Below, one piece after another: positions 1 to 5,268 of a stretch of DNA of 5,268 nt. The notes below the pieces were generated by a model. That model was given only the letters and a program-made list of their open reading frames with translations, ran no database searches and had not been told where the DNA came from. How positions within the stretch are numbered: the stretch's first letter is position 1; every line of letters begins with the position of its first letter. The stretch is from Paenibacillaceae bacterium (GTDB lineage: Bacteria > Bacillota > Bacilli > Paenibacillales > NBRC-103111). The stretch spans positions 1 to 5,268 of the forward strand of contig JAJFMO010000310.1 in NCBI GenBank assembly GCA_020697475.1, in the 5' to 3' direction. Position numbers and translations under genes: made by a program.

Positions 1-41
1 CGCACTTCCACCTGGATCCTGGTATTTGTGTTCATGAAATT

Positions 42-70
42 TTGACAATGAACCTATTTTTCCTTATAGT
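42..70 (+). promoter_or_regulatory. Sigma-A promoter of the LacI-family regulator gene
   Basis: A perfect -35 hexamer TTGACA (42-47) is followed after exactly 17 bases by TATAGT (65-70), one mismatch from the TATAAT consensus. Transcription should start near 77-79, about 40 bases before the ATG at 120. The surrounding DNA is AT-rich. Because the -35 and -10 boxes lie inside the 5' part of the longest open frame, which starts with TTG at 42, that upstream start cannot be used from this promoter. This supports the downstream ATG as the true start. Confidence 0.85.
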
Positions 71-73
71 GTT

Positions 74-103
74 CTTTGAAACGTTGCATACGATATTTCA
101 AAG
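74..103. repeat. Perfect 8-bp inverted repeat flanking the operator core
   Basis: CTTTGAAA (74-81) is repeated in exact reverse complement as TTTCAAAG (96-103), separated by 14 bases. Its centre lies about 6 bases downstream of the centre of the TGAAACGTTGCA dyad, so the two symmetries overlap. The right arm runs into the ribosome binding site at 101-107. It could be an extended operator or, if the transcript begins upstream of about 74, an mRNA hairpin masking the ribosome binding site. With the start predicted near 77 the left arm would be only partly transcribed, which favours a DNA-level role. Confidence 0.5.
77..88. promoter_or_regulatory. Probable LacI-family operator at the transcription start
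   Basis: TGAAACGTTGCA is an imperfect dyad: 5 of 6 base pairs are symmetrical, around the central AACGTT (80-85). A central CpG flanked by A/T steps is typical of LacI/GalR-family operators such as those of PurR. It overlaps the predicted start point of the promoter at 42-70, so a bound repressor would block transcription of the regulator itself. The symmetry and position are seen directly. Binding by the encoded protein, hence negative autoregulation, is inference. Confidence 0.55.
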
Positions 104-107
104 GAAG
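101..107 (+). promoter_or_regulatory. Ribosome binding site deciding the regulator's start
   Basis: AAGGAAG lies 12 bases before the ATG at 120. It is the only purine-rich Shine-Dalgarno-like stretch near a candidate start. The TTG at 42 has none in front of it and sits within the promoter. The spacing is slightly long, so translation may be modest. Confidence 0.6.
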
Positions 108-119
108 TCGAGAATATCC

Positions 120-1142
120 ATGTCCAAACTACAGGAAGTTGCCTCTCTCGCCGGAGTTTCCAAGACAACCGTTTCCCGTGTGATCAATAACAGCGAACTC
201 GTATCCGGCACAGCCAAGCAAAAAGTGATCGAAGCCATCAACAAATTGAATTTCAATATTCAGGAAATGCGGCGCACAAGCGAGAGCTCCATGACGATCG
301 GCGTTATCCTCCCGTTGCAAAACAATTTTTCACGCCGTACATTCAGCATCGACATCTTGATGGGTGTGGAAGAAAAGGCGTTCGATAACGAATATATGAC
401 TCTCGTAGGAAACTCGGTCGGCCCGTCGAAGGAGCAAAATATTATCAAGCAAATGATTCAACGGGACGTGGACGGCATAATCTTGCTCTCCACGCTAGGA
501 CAACAAGATCATGCCGACTTGGCTTTTCTGGATAAGTGCGGTATTCCGCTCGTGCTGGTCGATCAGAAGATCGAAGGACTGTCGGCCAGTATTGTCCGTG
601 GCGACAATATCCTGGGAGCGATGACGATCATGAATCACCTGCTTTCCCTGGGCCACCAAAATATTGCAACCGTCTGTCTGGAGAAGCATTCTACGTTTCG
701 CGACCGGATGCGCGGGTATCAATTCTCTTTAATGGAGAACGGCTTGCAGCCAGATCCGTCCAACATGATCTCGATGAATAATGAGAATGACCTGTACGAA
801 TCGGTCAAACGATGCTTTTCCCGTGACAATCGCCCCACAGCCTTGTTTCTCACCGGGCCGAATATGGCGATGCCCTCGATTCAGGCGCTTGAATCGTTGC
901 AATTGAGCATACCGGACGATGTCAGCGTAGTCGTGTATGACGATACTTACGGCCAGTTCCCGGAAAAATACCAGGAGTTTTTTACATCCATTACGCAATC
1001 CGGCATGCTGCTGGGAAGTATGGCCACGGACATTCTGCTCCAACAAATCCGTCGTCCCGGCCTGGCCATCCAGGAAATTGTGCTTCCAGGAACGCTGAAT
1101 ATCCGCAAATCCACGCGGCGGGTTCATGCCAGCCAGGGTTAG
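120..1142 (+). CDS. LacI/GalR-family transcriptional regulator
   Basis: A 340-residue DNA-binding regulator, the usual family length. From the ATG at 120, residues 4-24 form the LacI-type helix-turn-helix (LQEVASLAGVSKTTVSRVIN), followed by a third helix to about 43. The periplasmic-binding-protein-like sensor domain starts at 59 (TIGVILP) and shows RDVDGIILL (115-123), GIPLVLVDQ (141-149), an RMRGYQFSL segment (196-204) and, near the C-terminus, DVSVVVYDD and a terminal LPGTLNIRKST. The frame is open back to a TTG at 42, but the extra 26 residues are hydrophobic, precede the conserved start and overlap the promoter, so I reject them. Two oddities are visible. The hinge segment at 45-58 (FNIQEMRRTSESSM) lacks the usual PN..AR.L pattern. 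The usual ND of the FxxND motif reads GPN. The effector is probably a sugar, unidentified. The gene converges on the GH95 gene, with 53 bases between them and no clear terminator. It is likely autoregulated through the dyad at 77-88; control of the opposite-strand genes is plausible but not shown. Confidence 0.95.
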   Translation: MSKLQEVASLAGVSKTTVSRVINNSELVSGTAKQKVIEAINKLNFNIQEMRRTSESSMTIGVILPLQNNFSRRTFSIDILMGVEEKAFDNEYMTLVGNSVGPSKEQNIIKQMIQRDVDGIILLSTLGQQDHADLAFLDKCGIPLVLVDQKIEGLSASIVRGDNILGAMTIMNHLLSLGHQNIATVCLEKHSTFRDRMRGYQFSLMENGLQPDPSNMISMNNENDLYESVKRCFSRDNRPTALFLTGPNMAMPSIQALESLQLSIPDDVSVVVYDDTYGQFPEKYQEFFTSITQSGMLLGSMATDILLQQIRRPGLAIQEIVLPGTLNIRKSTRRVHASQG

Positions 1143-1195
1143 CCCGCCTCATATTCGCTTATTGCTTGACCCTCCCCTCGTTTCCCACCGCCTGA

Positions 1196-3517
1196 TCAGA
1201 AATGAAATGTTTGCACCCAAGGAACATTCGGTTTCAGCATAACGGTCATCCACTTTCTATTCTGAAGCGCAAGTTCCACATTTTGTTCACGGTGGCGCGA
1301 CAGCAGCTCCACACGGACGCAACCGTCATCCTGATCCCAGCTTAAAGTGACCTCAATGGATCCGCGCGCTAGAAGAGGGCCGACCGTACCTTTACGCCAA
1401 CGGGACGGAAGAGCCGGCAGCAGACAGAGCTTGCCGGGGAGCGAGAATAAGAGCATTTCCTGTACGGCGGCCGTCCACCCCATATTGGCGTCCAGTTGAA
1501 CAGGAGCCTTATCCATATCCACGCCGATGCCCATCCCACGCCAATCGTTATGAAGAGTGAGCAAGTTCGGGATCACACAGGAACGGCTCATAATATCAAG
1601 GCATTCCATCGCCATGTCCCCATCCCGCATCCGCGCGTAAATATTCGCCATATGGGCTAACGACCAACCGGTTTGCTCATTGAGTCCGATCACCAGCCTT
1701 TTCCGCACAGCCGTCACGAATGCCTGGAATAAATCCGGATTTCCTTCCGGTGTGACCTCCAAACCCGGAAAAATCGGGTACAGATGGGACTGATGGCGAT
1801 GATGATAATTGTCTTCAAAGAACGGATGCATCCATTCGCGAACCGCCCCGTCTTCATTGATTTGATACGGCGGGATTTTGTTCAGCATCGCTTGCCACTT
1901 CCAGATTTCATCGGAATAGGCGCCAATTAAAGCCGCCCCTTCGATGAGATGGGTCAGCACCTCTTTGGCGATGGCAAAGTCCATGGTGGCGTTCATCGTC
2001 GTTTCCATATGAGCGCCCATTCCTTGCCCGTTCCAGTAGTTGCCCGGCGTATTCTCCGGGGAATTGGAAGGGCAGCTGATCAAATAGCCGTCTTCGCCGA
2101 TCGTAAAGAAGTCCTCGTAGAAATGTGCCGTTTCCCGCAAGAAGGGGAGCGCTCGGTTCCGCAGAAACTCCAGATCGTTGGTATGCAGGAAATAATCGTA
2201 AAAGTGCTGGGCAACCCATCCGGCTCCGCCTGTCCAATGAATAATATGAGGCGATATCGTCTTCAGCAAGCCGGAACCGGGCACGTTAGGCGCGGGAATG
2301 TAAATGCCCCGGCAATTATACAGTCGGCGCGCATTGATGCGGTAATCGTCCATCTGCGCTTCCACGTATCGGAATACCGCGAGCAGGAGCTCCGGCATGT
2401 TGCCGGACAGCGCCTGCCAGTACATCATCTGCAGGTTTTCGTTCACCATGTTGAAAGCCCACATGCCCTCGTATTCCCCGCACCAAAGACCATACAGATG
2501 GCAAGGATTGCTGTCCGGGCTGGAACTGGAGAGGAGCAGGTAGCGGCCGTAAGCCCACATCTTCTCGACGAGTTCAAGCGGCGCTTCACCTTGATAGGCT
2601 TGCAAGAGCAGTTCCTCGTTGCTCGTGTCATGCGATTCGGCTCCCAGATCGAAGCGCATGGCTCGGAATAACTCCCCATGCACACGGGCATGTTCGTTCA
2701 GCAATGCGTTGTATTCATTAGGCGCATGATCAATTTCTGCCTGAATGCGGGTCCAAGCCGAGTGCCGCTCCTCCTTGATGAAGGGTACGATCCGAACCAA
2801 CGCATACCGGACTCCCTTCAACTGAAGCTTTCCGTCAGCCGAGGCATCCGCCGTTCCGTCCTGAACCGTAACGAAAGCCACAGCACCAAAGTCAGTGCCG
2901 TCGTCATTTCTCGCCGCATACCGGATGATGCCGCCTTCAGACAGCACTTCCACCTCCTCCGGCATGTCGACATTCGGTCTGCGTACATCCCGGGGGTCGT
3001 GCAGGTTCAAGGTCAGCTCCGCTTCAATGGGATCGGGTCCGTCGACGGAAAGCTCATACACAATCATATCGCGTGTGCGAGAAACGAACAGTGTGCGCCG
3101 GTAACGGGTGTCCCCGTCATTCCAGGCGACTTCTACTTCGCCGGTTCCCATATCGAGCGACCGCCGATATTTCTTGAAGGCGTGACGGGTCGACATCTTC
3201 AGCTTCAGATCGCCCACCGGCAAAGGCCAGGCGAGCTTGGGCCGGTAGCCTTCCGCCTTAAGCGCATCCGCCAGCACGCGATCCGCCTTATACGCTTCGC
3301 CGCTATGAAGCAGGCGCCTCGCCTCTGGCAAATGGCCGCTCACGTCCGGCATTTCGGGAGATTCCCCGCCCCGCCACAAATCCGTATGGGTAAGCATAAT
3401 CCTTTCCTCGTGAACGGCGCCATACACAGCCGCGCCAAGCTTCCCGTTACCGGAGGGAAAAGCTTCCCGCCATTGCGCCTTCCACCAGGAAGCGGGATAG
3501 TTCATGGTCAGTTTCAT
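1196..3517 (-). CDS. GH95-family glycoside hydrolase (alpha-L-fucosidase / alpha-L-galactosidase type)
   Basis: A complete 773-residue protein, normal for family GH95, whose members are inverting enzymes releasing terminal alpha-L-fucose (often alpha-1,2) or alpha-L-galactose. An N-terminal beta-sandwich domain (about 8-250) opens with PSGNGKLGAAVYGAVHEERI and TDLWRGG (45-51). The (alpha/alpha)6 catalytic barrel spans about 275-690, and a C-terminal beta domain follows. Residues matching those established in the Bifidobacterium 1,2-alpha-L-fucosidase (Asn421, Asn423, Glu566, Asp766) appear as N359 and N361 in NENLQMMYW, E488 in SPEN, and D676 in LDANMGWTAA, with similar spacing. HRHQSHLYPIFPG (573-585) and TGWSLAHMANIYARMRDG (616-633) are further family motifs. 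There is no signal peptide or membrane segment, so it should act in the cytoplasm on imported oligosaccharides. The start ATG at 3517 has a GAGAGGA site 10 bases upstream. It is probably cotranscribed with the binding-protein gene. Several active-site motifs deviate from the common GH95 form, so the exact sugar is uncertain. Confidence 0.92.
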   Translation of the reverse strand: MKLTMNYPASWWKAQWREAFPSGNGKLGAAVYGAVHEERIMLTHTDLWRGGESPEMPDVSGHLPEARRLLHSGEAYKADRVLADALKAEGYRPKLAWPLPVGDLKLKMSTRHAFKKYRRSLDMGTGEVEVAWNDGDTRYRRTLFVSRTRDMIVYELSVDGPDPIEAELTLNLHDPRDVRRPNVDMPEEVEVLSEGGIIRYAARNDDGTDFGAVAFVTVQDGTADASADGKLQLKGVRYALVRIVPFIKEERHSAWTRIQAEIDHAPNEYNALLNEHARVHGELFRAMRFDLGAESHDTSNEELLLQAYQGEAPLELVEKMWAYGRYLLLSSSSPDSNPCHLYGLWCGEYEGMWAFNMVNENLQMMYWQALSGNMPELLLAVFRYVEAQMDDYRINARRLYNCRGIYIPAPNVPGSGLLKTISPHIIHWTGGAGWVAQHFYDYFLHTNDLEFLRNRALPFLRETAHFYEDFFTIGEDGYLISCPSNSPENTPGNYWNGQGMGAHMETTMNATMDFAIAKEVLTHLIEGAALIGAYSDEIWKWQAMLNKIPPYQINEDGAVREWMHPFFEDNYHHRHQSHLYPIFPGLEVTPEGNPDLFQAFVTAVRKRLVIGLNEQTGWSLAHMANIYARMRDGDMAMECLDIMSRSCVIPNLLTLHNDWRGMGIGVDMDKAPVQLDANMGWTAAVQEMLLFSLPGKLCLLPALPSRWRKGTVGPLLARGSIEVTLSWDQDDGCVRVELLSRHREQNVELALQNRKWMTVMLKPNVPWVQTFHF

Positions 3518-3527
3518 CCATTAATCG

Positions 3528-3534
3528 TCCTCTC
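3528..3534 (-). promoter_or_regulatory. Ribosome binding site of the GH95 gene
   Basis: Read on the - strand, GAGAGGA lies 10 bases before the ATG at 3517. It supports that start over the in-frame ATG four codons later (3505), where no comparable site exists. A second, out-of-frame ATG sits at 3521-3519 between the site and the start and is probably not used. Confidence 0.65.
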
Positions 3535-3544
3535 GTTGTTCACG

Positions 3545-3566
3545 CATGTCCGAGCTCGCAGACATG
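3545..3566 (-). other. Intergenic stem-loop between binding-protein and GH95 genes
   Basis: On the - strand, CATGTC and GACATG form a 6-bp stem around a 10-base loop that contains the palindrome CGAGCTCG. It begins 8 bases after the TAA of the binding-protein gene and ends before the GH95 ribosome binding site. It lacks a downstream T-run, so it does not look like a full intrinsic terminator. Hairpins in this position, after binding-protein genes, often stabilise the upstream message or lower expression of the downstream gene. That role is inference here. Confidence 0.4.
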
Positions 3567-3574
3567 ATGTCGAT

Positions 3575-4936
3575 TTATTGTTCTGCAGCCAGCAGCTGGT
3601 TGGCCGCCTCTTCGGCATTTCTAAGCGCAGTATGCGCGTCCGTCGTTTTCCCCGTGACGACATTAACGAAGGCGGTGCCTATCGTCTGGCGAATCAGACT
3701 GTCATATTGGGTCGCGTAATACGGATCCGCAGGGTGCAGTTTGAAGATCGCAGCGACATTCTTATCCTTCAAATACGGATCATTCTGCAAGGCCAATTGG
3801 ATCTCGCGTTTGCTCAGGACGGTCAACTCAAGGCTTTGCTCGGTGTAGTTCTTCTGCATTTCTTCAGACAGCAAGTAAGAGACGACATCCATGGCGTCAT
3901 CGGGATGCTGGCTTACGCTGGCAATGCTGACTCCTGCGAAAGTGACAGGCGTCGCGGTGTTCGGCTTCTCCGGAAATACCGGCATCGTGGCCATATCCCA
4001 ATTGACCTTGCTTTGTTTCAGCGAATCCTTCTTCCACGTATTCGGGATGGAGAGCATGGCCAGATTTTGATCGGAAATAAACGCTTTTTCATCCATGGGA
4101 TTGCCTCCCACAAGGTTGTTTCCCGGTATACTGAACATTCGCTGATAAGTGGTGAAAATGTGAATCCAGGGATCGGTATACAGCGTCGCTTTCTTAGTTT
4201 TCGGATCCACCCAGGACGGGCTTAACTGGTTGTTAAGCCAGGCATGGTTCGGCGTCGAGAAACCCATGTATCGAGTACCGCCGTCGGTTCGCGTCAATCG
4301 CTTCGCCAATTCATAGGCTTCATCCCAGGTCAACCCGTCTTTCGGGTAGGGCACGGCAAATTTGTCGAAAATATCTTTGTTGTACATCAGCACGAACGGG
4401 CCGCTGTAATGGATGGGCAACATATACAGCTCGCCGTGTGGACCGTATGTCTGGGCGGTCTTCAGAATAGCCGGTTCAAACGTGTTCAAATCCAAATTGT
4501 GCTTCTTGGTCAAGGAGGTCAAATCCAACGGAATTTGTTTGCTGACCAAATAATCAATGATCCCGGTCGATCCGACAACCATATCGAACTTTTCCCCGGC
4601 TACAACCATTTGATCGAGTTTTTGCCCTAAATTATTCGGATTGTCCGGATATACATTATTGAATGTGATGTTCGGAAACTTTTGCTTGACCTTCTCGTTG
4701 AACATTTCATCAAAATTCGATTTGGCATAGGTTACGACCGTTAACTCAACGGGTTCTTTCTTGGGCGGGTTATCGTTCTTGGCGCCGGGCGCCGCCGATT
4801 TGTCCTGATTGTGGCTGCCGTTGTCCTTGGAGGCTGTTTCTTTGGCGGCTTGCGGGGCGCCGTTGTTTCCTCCGCAAGCGGGTATAACAAATAAGACCAA
4901 AAGCAATGCCCATACGAAGAGCTTATTTTTCAACAC
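3575..4936 (-). CDS. Sugar ABC transporter solute-binding lipoprotein (family 1 / CUT1 type)
   Basis: A 453-residue extracellular receptor delivering a carbohydrate to an ABC permease. Residues 1-20 are a lipoprotein signal: positively charged start (MLKNK), hydrophobic core, and lipobox IPA before Cys21, which would be lipidated and anchor the protein on the outer face of the membrane. Residues 22-62 are a low-complexity linker rich in Asn, Lys, Ala and Pro. The binding fold follows: VELTVVTY (63-70), the hinge-associated stretch GELYMLPIHYSGPFVLMYNKDIF (168-190), GLTWDEAYELAKRLT (201-215) and ISDQNLAMLSIPNTWK (287-302). This pattern is typical of SBP family 1 proteins. Start is GTG at 4936, chosen because a strong AAGGAGGG ends 7 bases upstream. 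Permease genes are not adjacent on the downstream side and would have to lie beyond the right edge or elsewhere. Its position between a sulfatase and a GH95 gene suggests an oligosaccharide ligand released from a sulfated or fucosylated glycan. The ligand itself cannot be read from the sequence. Confidence 0.94.
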   Translation of the reverse strand: MLKNKLFVWALLLVLFVIPACGGNNGAPQAAKETASKDNGSHNQDKSAAPGAKNDNPPKKEPVELTVVTYAKSNFDEMFNEKVKQKFPNITFNNVYPDNPNNLGQKLDQMVVAGEKFDMVVGSTGIIDYLVSKQIPLDLTSLTKKHNLDLNTFEPAILKTAQTYGPHGELYMLPIHYSGPFVLMYNKDIFDKFAVPYPKDGLTWDEAYELAKRLTRTDGGTRYMGFSTPNHAWLNNQLSPSWVDPKTKKATLYTDPWIHIFTTYQRMFSIPGNNLVGGNPMDEKAFISDQNLAMLSIPNTWKKDSLKQSKVNWDMATMPVFPEKPNTATPVTFAGVSIASVSQHPDDAMDVVSYLLSEEMQKNYTEQSLELTVLSKREIQLALQNDPYLKDKNVAAIFKLHPADPYYATQYDSLIRQTIGTAFVNVVTGKTTDAHTALRNAEEAANQLLAAEQ

Positions 4937-4943
4937 TGTACTT

Positions 4944-4951
4944 CCCTCCTT
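4944..4951 (-). promoter_or_regulatory. Strong ribosome binding site fixing a GTG start
   Basis: On the - strand, AAGGAGGG lies 7 bases before the GTG at 4936, an almost ideal Shine-Dalgarno sequence at ideal spacing. It decides the non-ATG start, and the peptide that follows begins directly with a lipoprotein signal sequence. High translation would suit an abundant surface receptor. Confidence 0.8.
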
Positions 4952-5008
4952 GCGATGTTGGGACGTTTCTGATTTATCTCATATGTCAGCATCAGTTTCC
5001 GCAGACCC

Positions 5009-5268
5009 TTACCTCAAAGAACCGGTCCAGATGTCCAACTGTTTGCTGAGCGACTCGACTTTATCCGGATACCGATCCGCAACATTGTTCAATTGCGAGT
5101 GATCTTTCTTAATATCATACAGTTCCACGCGATTGCCCCCGGGGTTCTTGAGCAATACGAAATCGCTTTCCCGAATGGCGTGCATCGGGCACTCTCTTGA
5201 ATCCTCACGCGGATTGGCAAAGCGCCATTCCCACATCAACGGCTGCGTGCGATGGAATTCCTTGCCCA
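5009..5268 (-). CDS. Sulfatase, C-terminal fragment (cut by the window edge)
   Basis: Only the last 85 codons are inside the window; the frame stays open through the right edge, reading GKEFHRTQPLMWEWRF at its upstream end. This matches the C-terminal subdomain of type I (formylglycine) sulfatases: a hydrophobic/aromatic segment PLMWEWRF (9-16), then HAIRESDFVLLKNP (29-42), the strand VELYDIKKD (47-55), and a final helix after NNVADRYPDKVESL. In this family the tail RxxxxKL...ELYDLxxDPxExxNLA forms the terminal beta-sheet. The catalytic Cys/Ser-x-Pro-x-Arg motif, any signal peptide and the substrate class lie outside the window. The TTG at 5239 is an internal leucine codon, not a start. The gene ends 72 bases before the binding-protein start on the same strand, with no terminator visible, which suggests cotranscription. 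Sulfatases act on sulfated polysaccharides, glycosaminoglycans, mucin sugars or choline sulfate; the neighbours favour a carbohydrate substrate. Confidence 0.86.
   Translation of the reverse strand, partial: GKEFHRTQPLMWEWRFANPREDSRECPMHAIRESDFVLLKNPGGNRVELYDIKKDHSQLNNVADRYPDKVESLSKQLDIWTGSLR

Noticed and set aside
77..90. Possible catabolite-response (CcpA cre) site
   Set aside because: The central CpG is one base out of register with the TGWNANCGNTNWCA spacing, so it fits a generic LacI-type dyad better than a cre.
42..119. N-terminal extension of the regulator from a TTG at 42
   Set aside because: It overlaps the -35 and -10 boxes and the putative operator, has no ribosome binding site, and precedes the conserved MSKLQEVA start of the family.
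729..1127. A 132-codon open frame on the - strand opposite the regulator gene
   Set aside because: It is antisense to the conserved sensor domain, has no plausible product and no start signal.
1949..2671. A 240-codon open frame on the + strand inside the GH95 gene
   Set aside because: It is fully antisense to conserved catalytic-domain coding sequence and has no domain or family likeness.
2678..4225. A 515-codon open frame on the + strand, antisense to the start of the GH95 gene and most of the binding-protein gene
   Set aside because: It spans two well-supported - strand genes and their junction, has no recognisable domain, and its Arg/His/Gln/Ile-rich, repetitive-looking translation is typical of the complement of GC-rich coding sequence. 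It was kept in mind because of its length only.
4937..5008. Separate promoter for the binding-protein gene
   Set aside because: A CTGACA-like hexamer and AT-rich stretches exist on the - strand, but no -10 box falls at acceptable spacing, so I do not call a promoter.
4809..5102. A 97-codon open frame on the + strand across the sulfatase/binding-protein junction
   Set aside because: It overlaps the signal peptide coding region and the sulfatase tail in antisense, and shows no family resemblance.

Overview
The window looks like a chromosomal carbohydrate-utilisation locus from a Gram-positive Bacillota bacterium, most probably Paenibacillus-like. That assignment is an inference. It rests on strong AAGGAGG-type ribosome binding sites, a textbook TTGACA-17-TATAGT promoter, a free-standing lipoprotein sugar-binding protein with a lipobox, moderate GC content, and the family mix of LacI regulator, CUT1-type binding protein, GH95 and sulfatase.

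Layout. Positions 42-1142 (+ strand) hold a LacI/GalR-family regulator with its own promoter and a likely autoregulatory operator. The remaining genes are on the - strand and converge on it. Read in their direction of transcription they are: the C-terminal end of a sulfatase (entering from the right edge, stop at 5009), a sugar ABC transporter solute-binding lipoprotein (4936 to 3575), and a complete GH95-family glycoside hydrolase (3517 to 1196). The gaps of 72 and 57 bases, with no convincing promoter or terminator in them, suggest one operon. A small stem-loop lies between the binding protein and the hydrolase. The 53-base convergent gap between regulator and hydrolase shows no clear terminator.

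Working model (inference). A sulfated or fucose/L-galactose-decorated glycan is desulfated, the oligosaccharide is captured at the cell surface by the lipoprotein and imported by permeases encoded outside the window, and the GH95 enzyme, which has no signal peptide, removes a terminal alpha-L-fucosyl or alpha-L-galactosyl-type residue in the cytoplasm. The adjacent LacI-family protein is the obvious candidate sensor, but the window shows only a convincing operator at its own promoter.

No RNA genes, CRISPR arrays, insertion sequences or phage genes were seen. I found no clearly unprecedented system. The most interesting points are the regulator's promoter/operator architecture together with its degenerate hinge helix, and a GH95 enzyme that keeps the catalytic residues but differs from the usual motifs around the active site.
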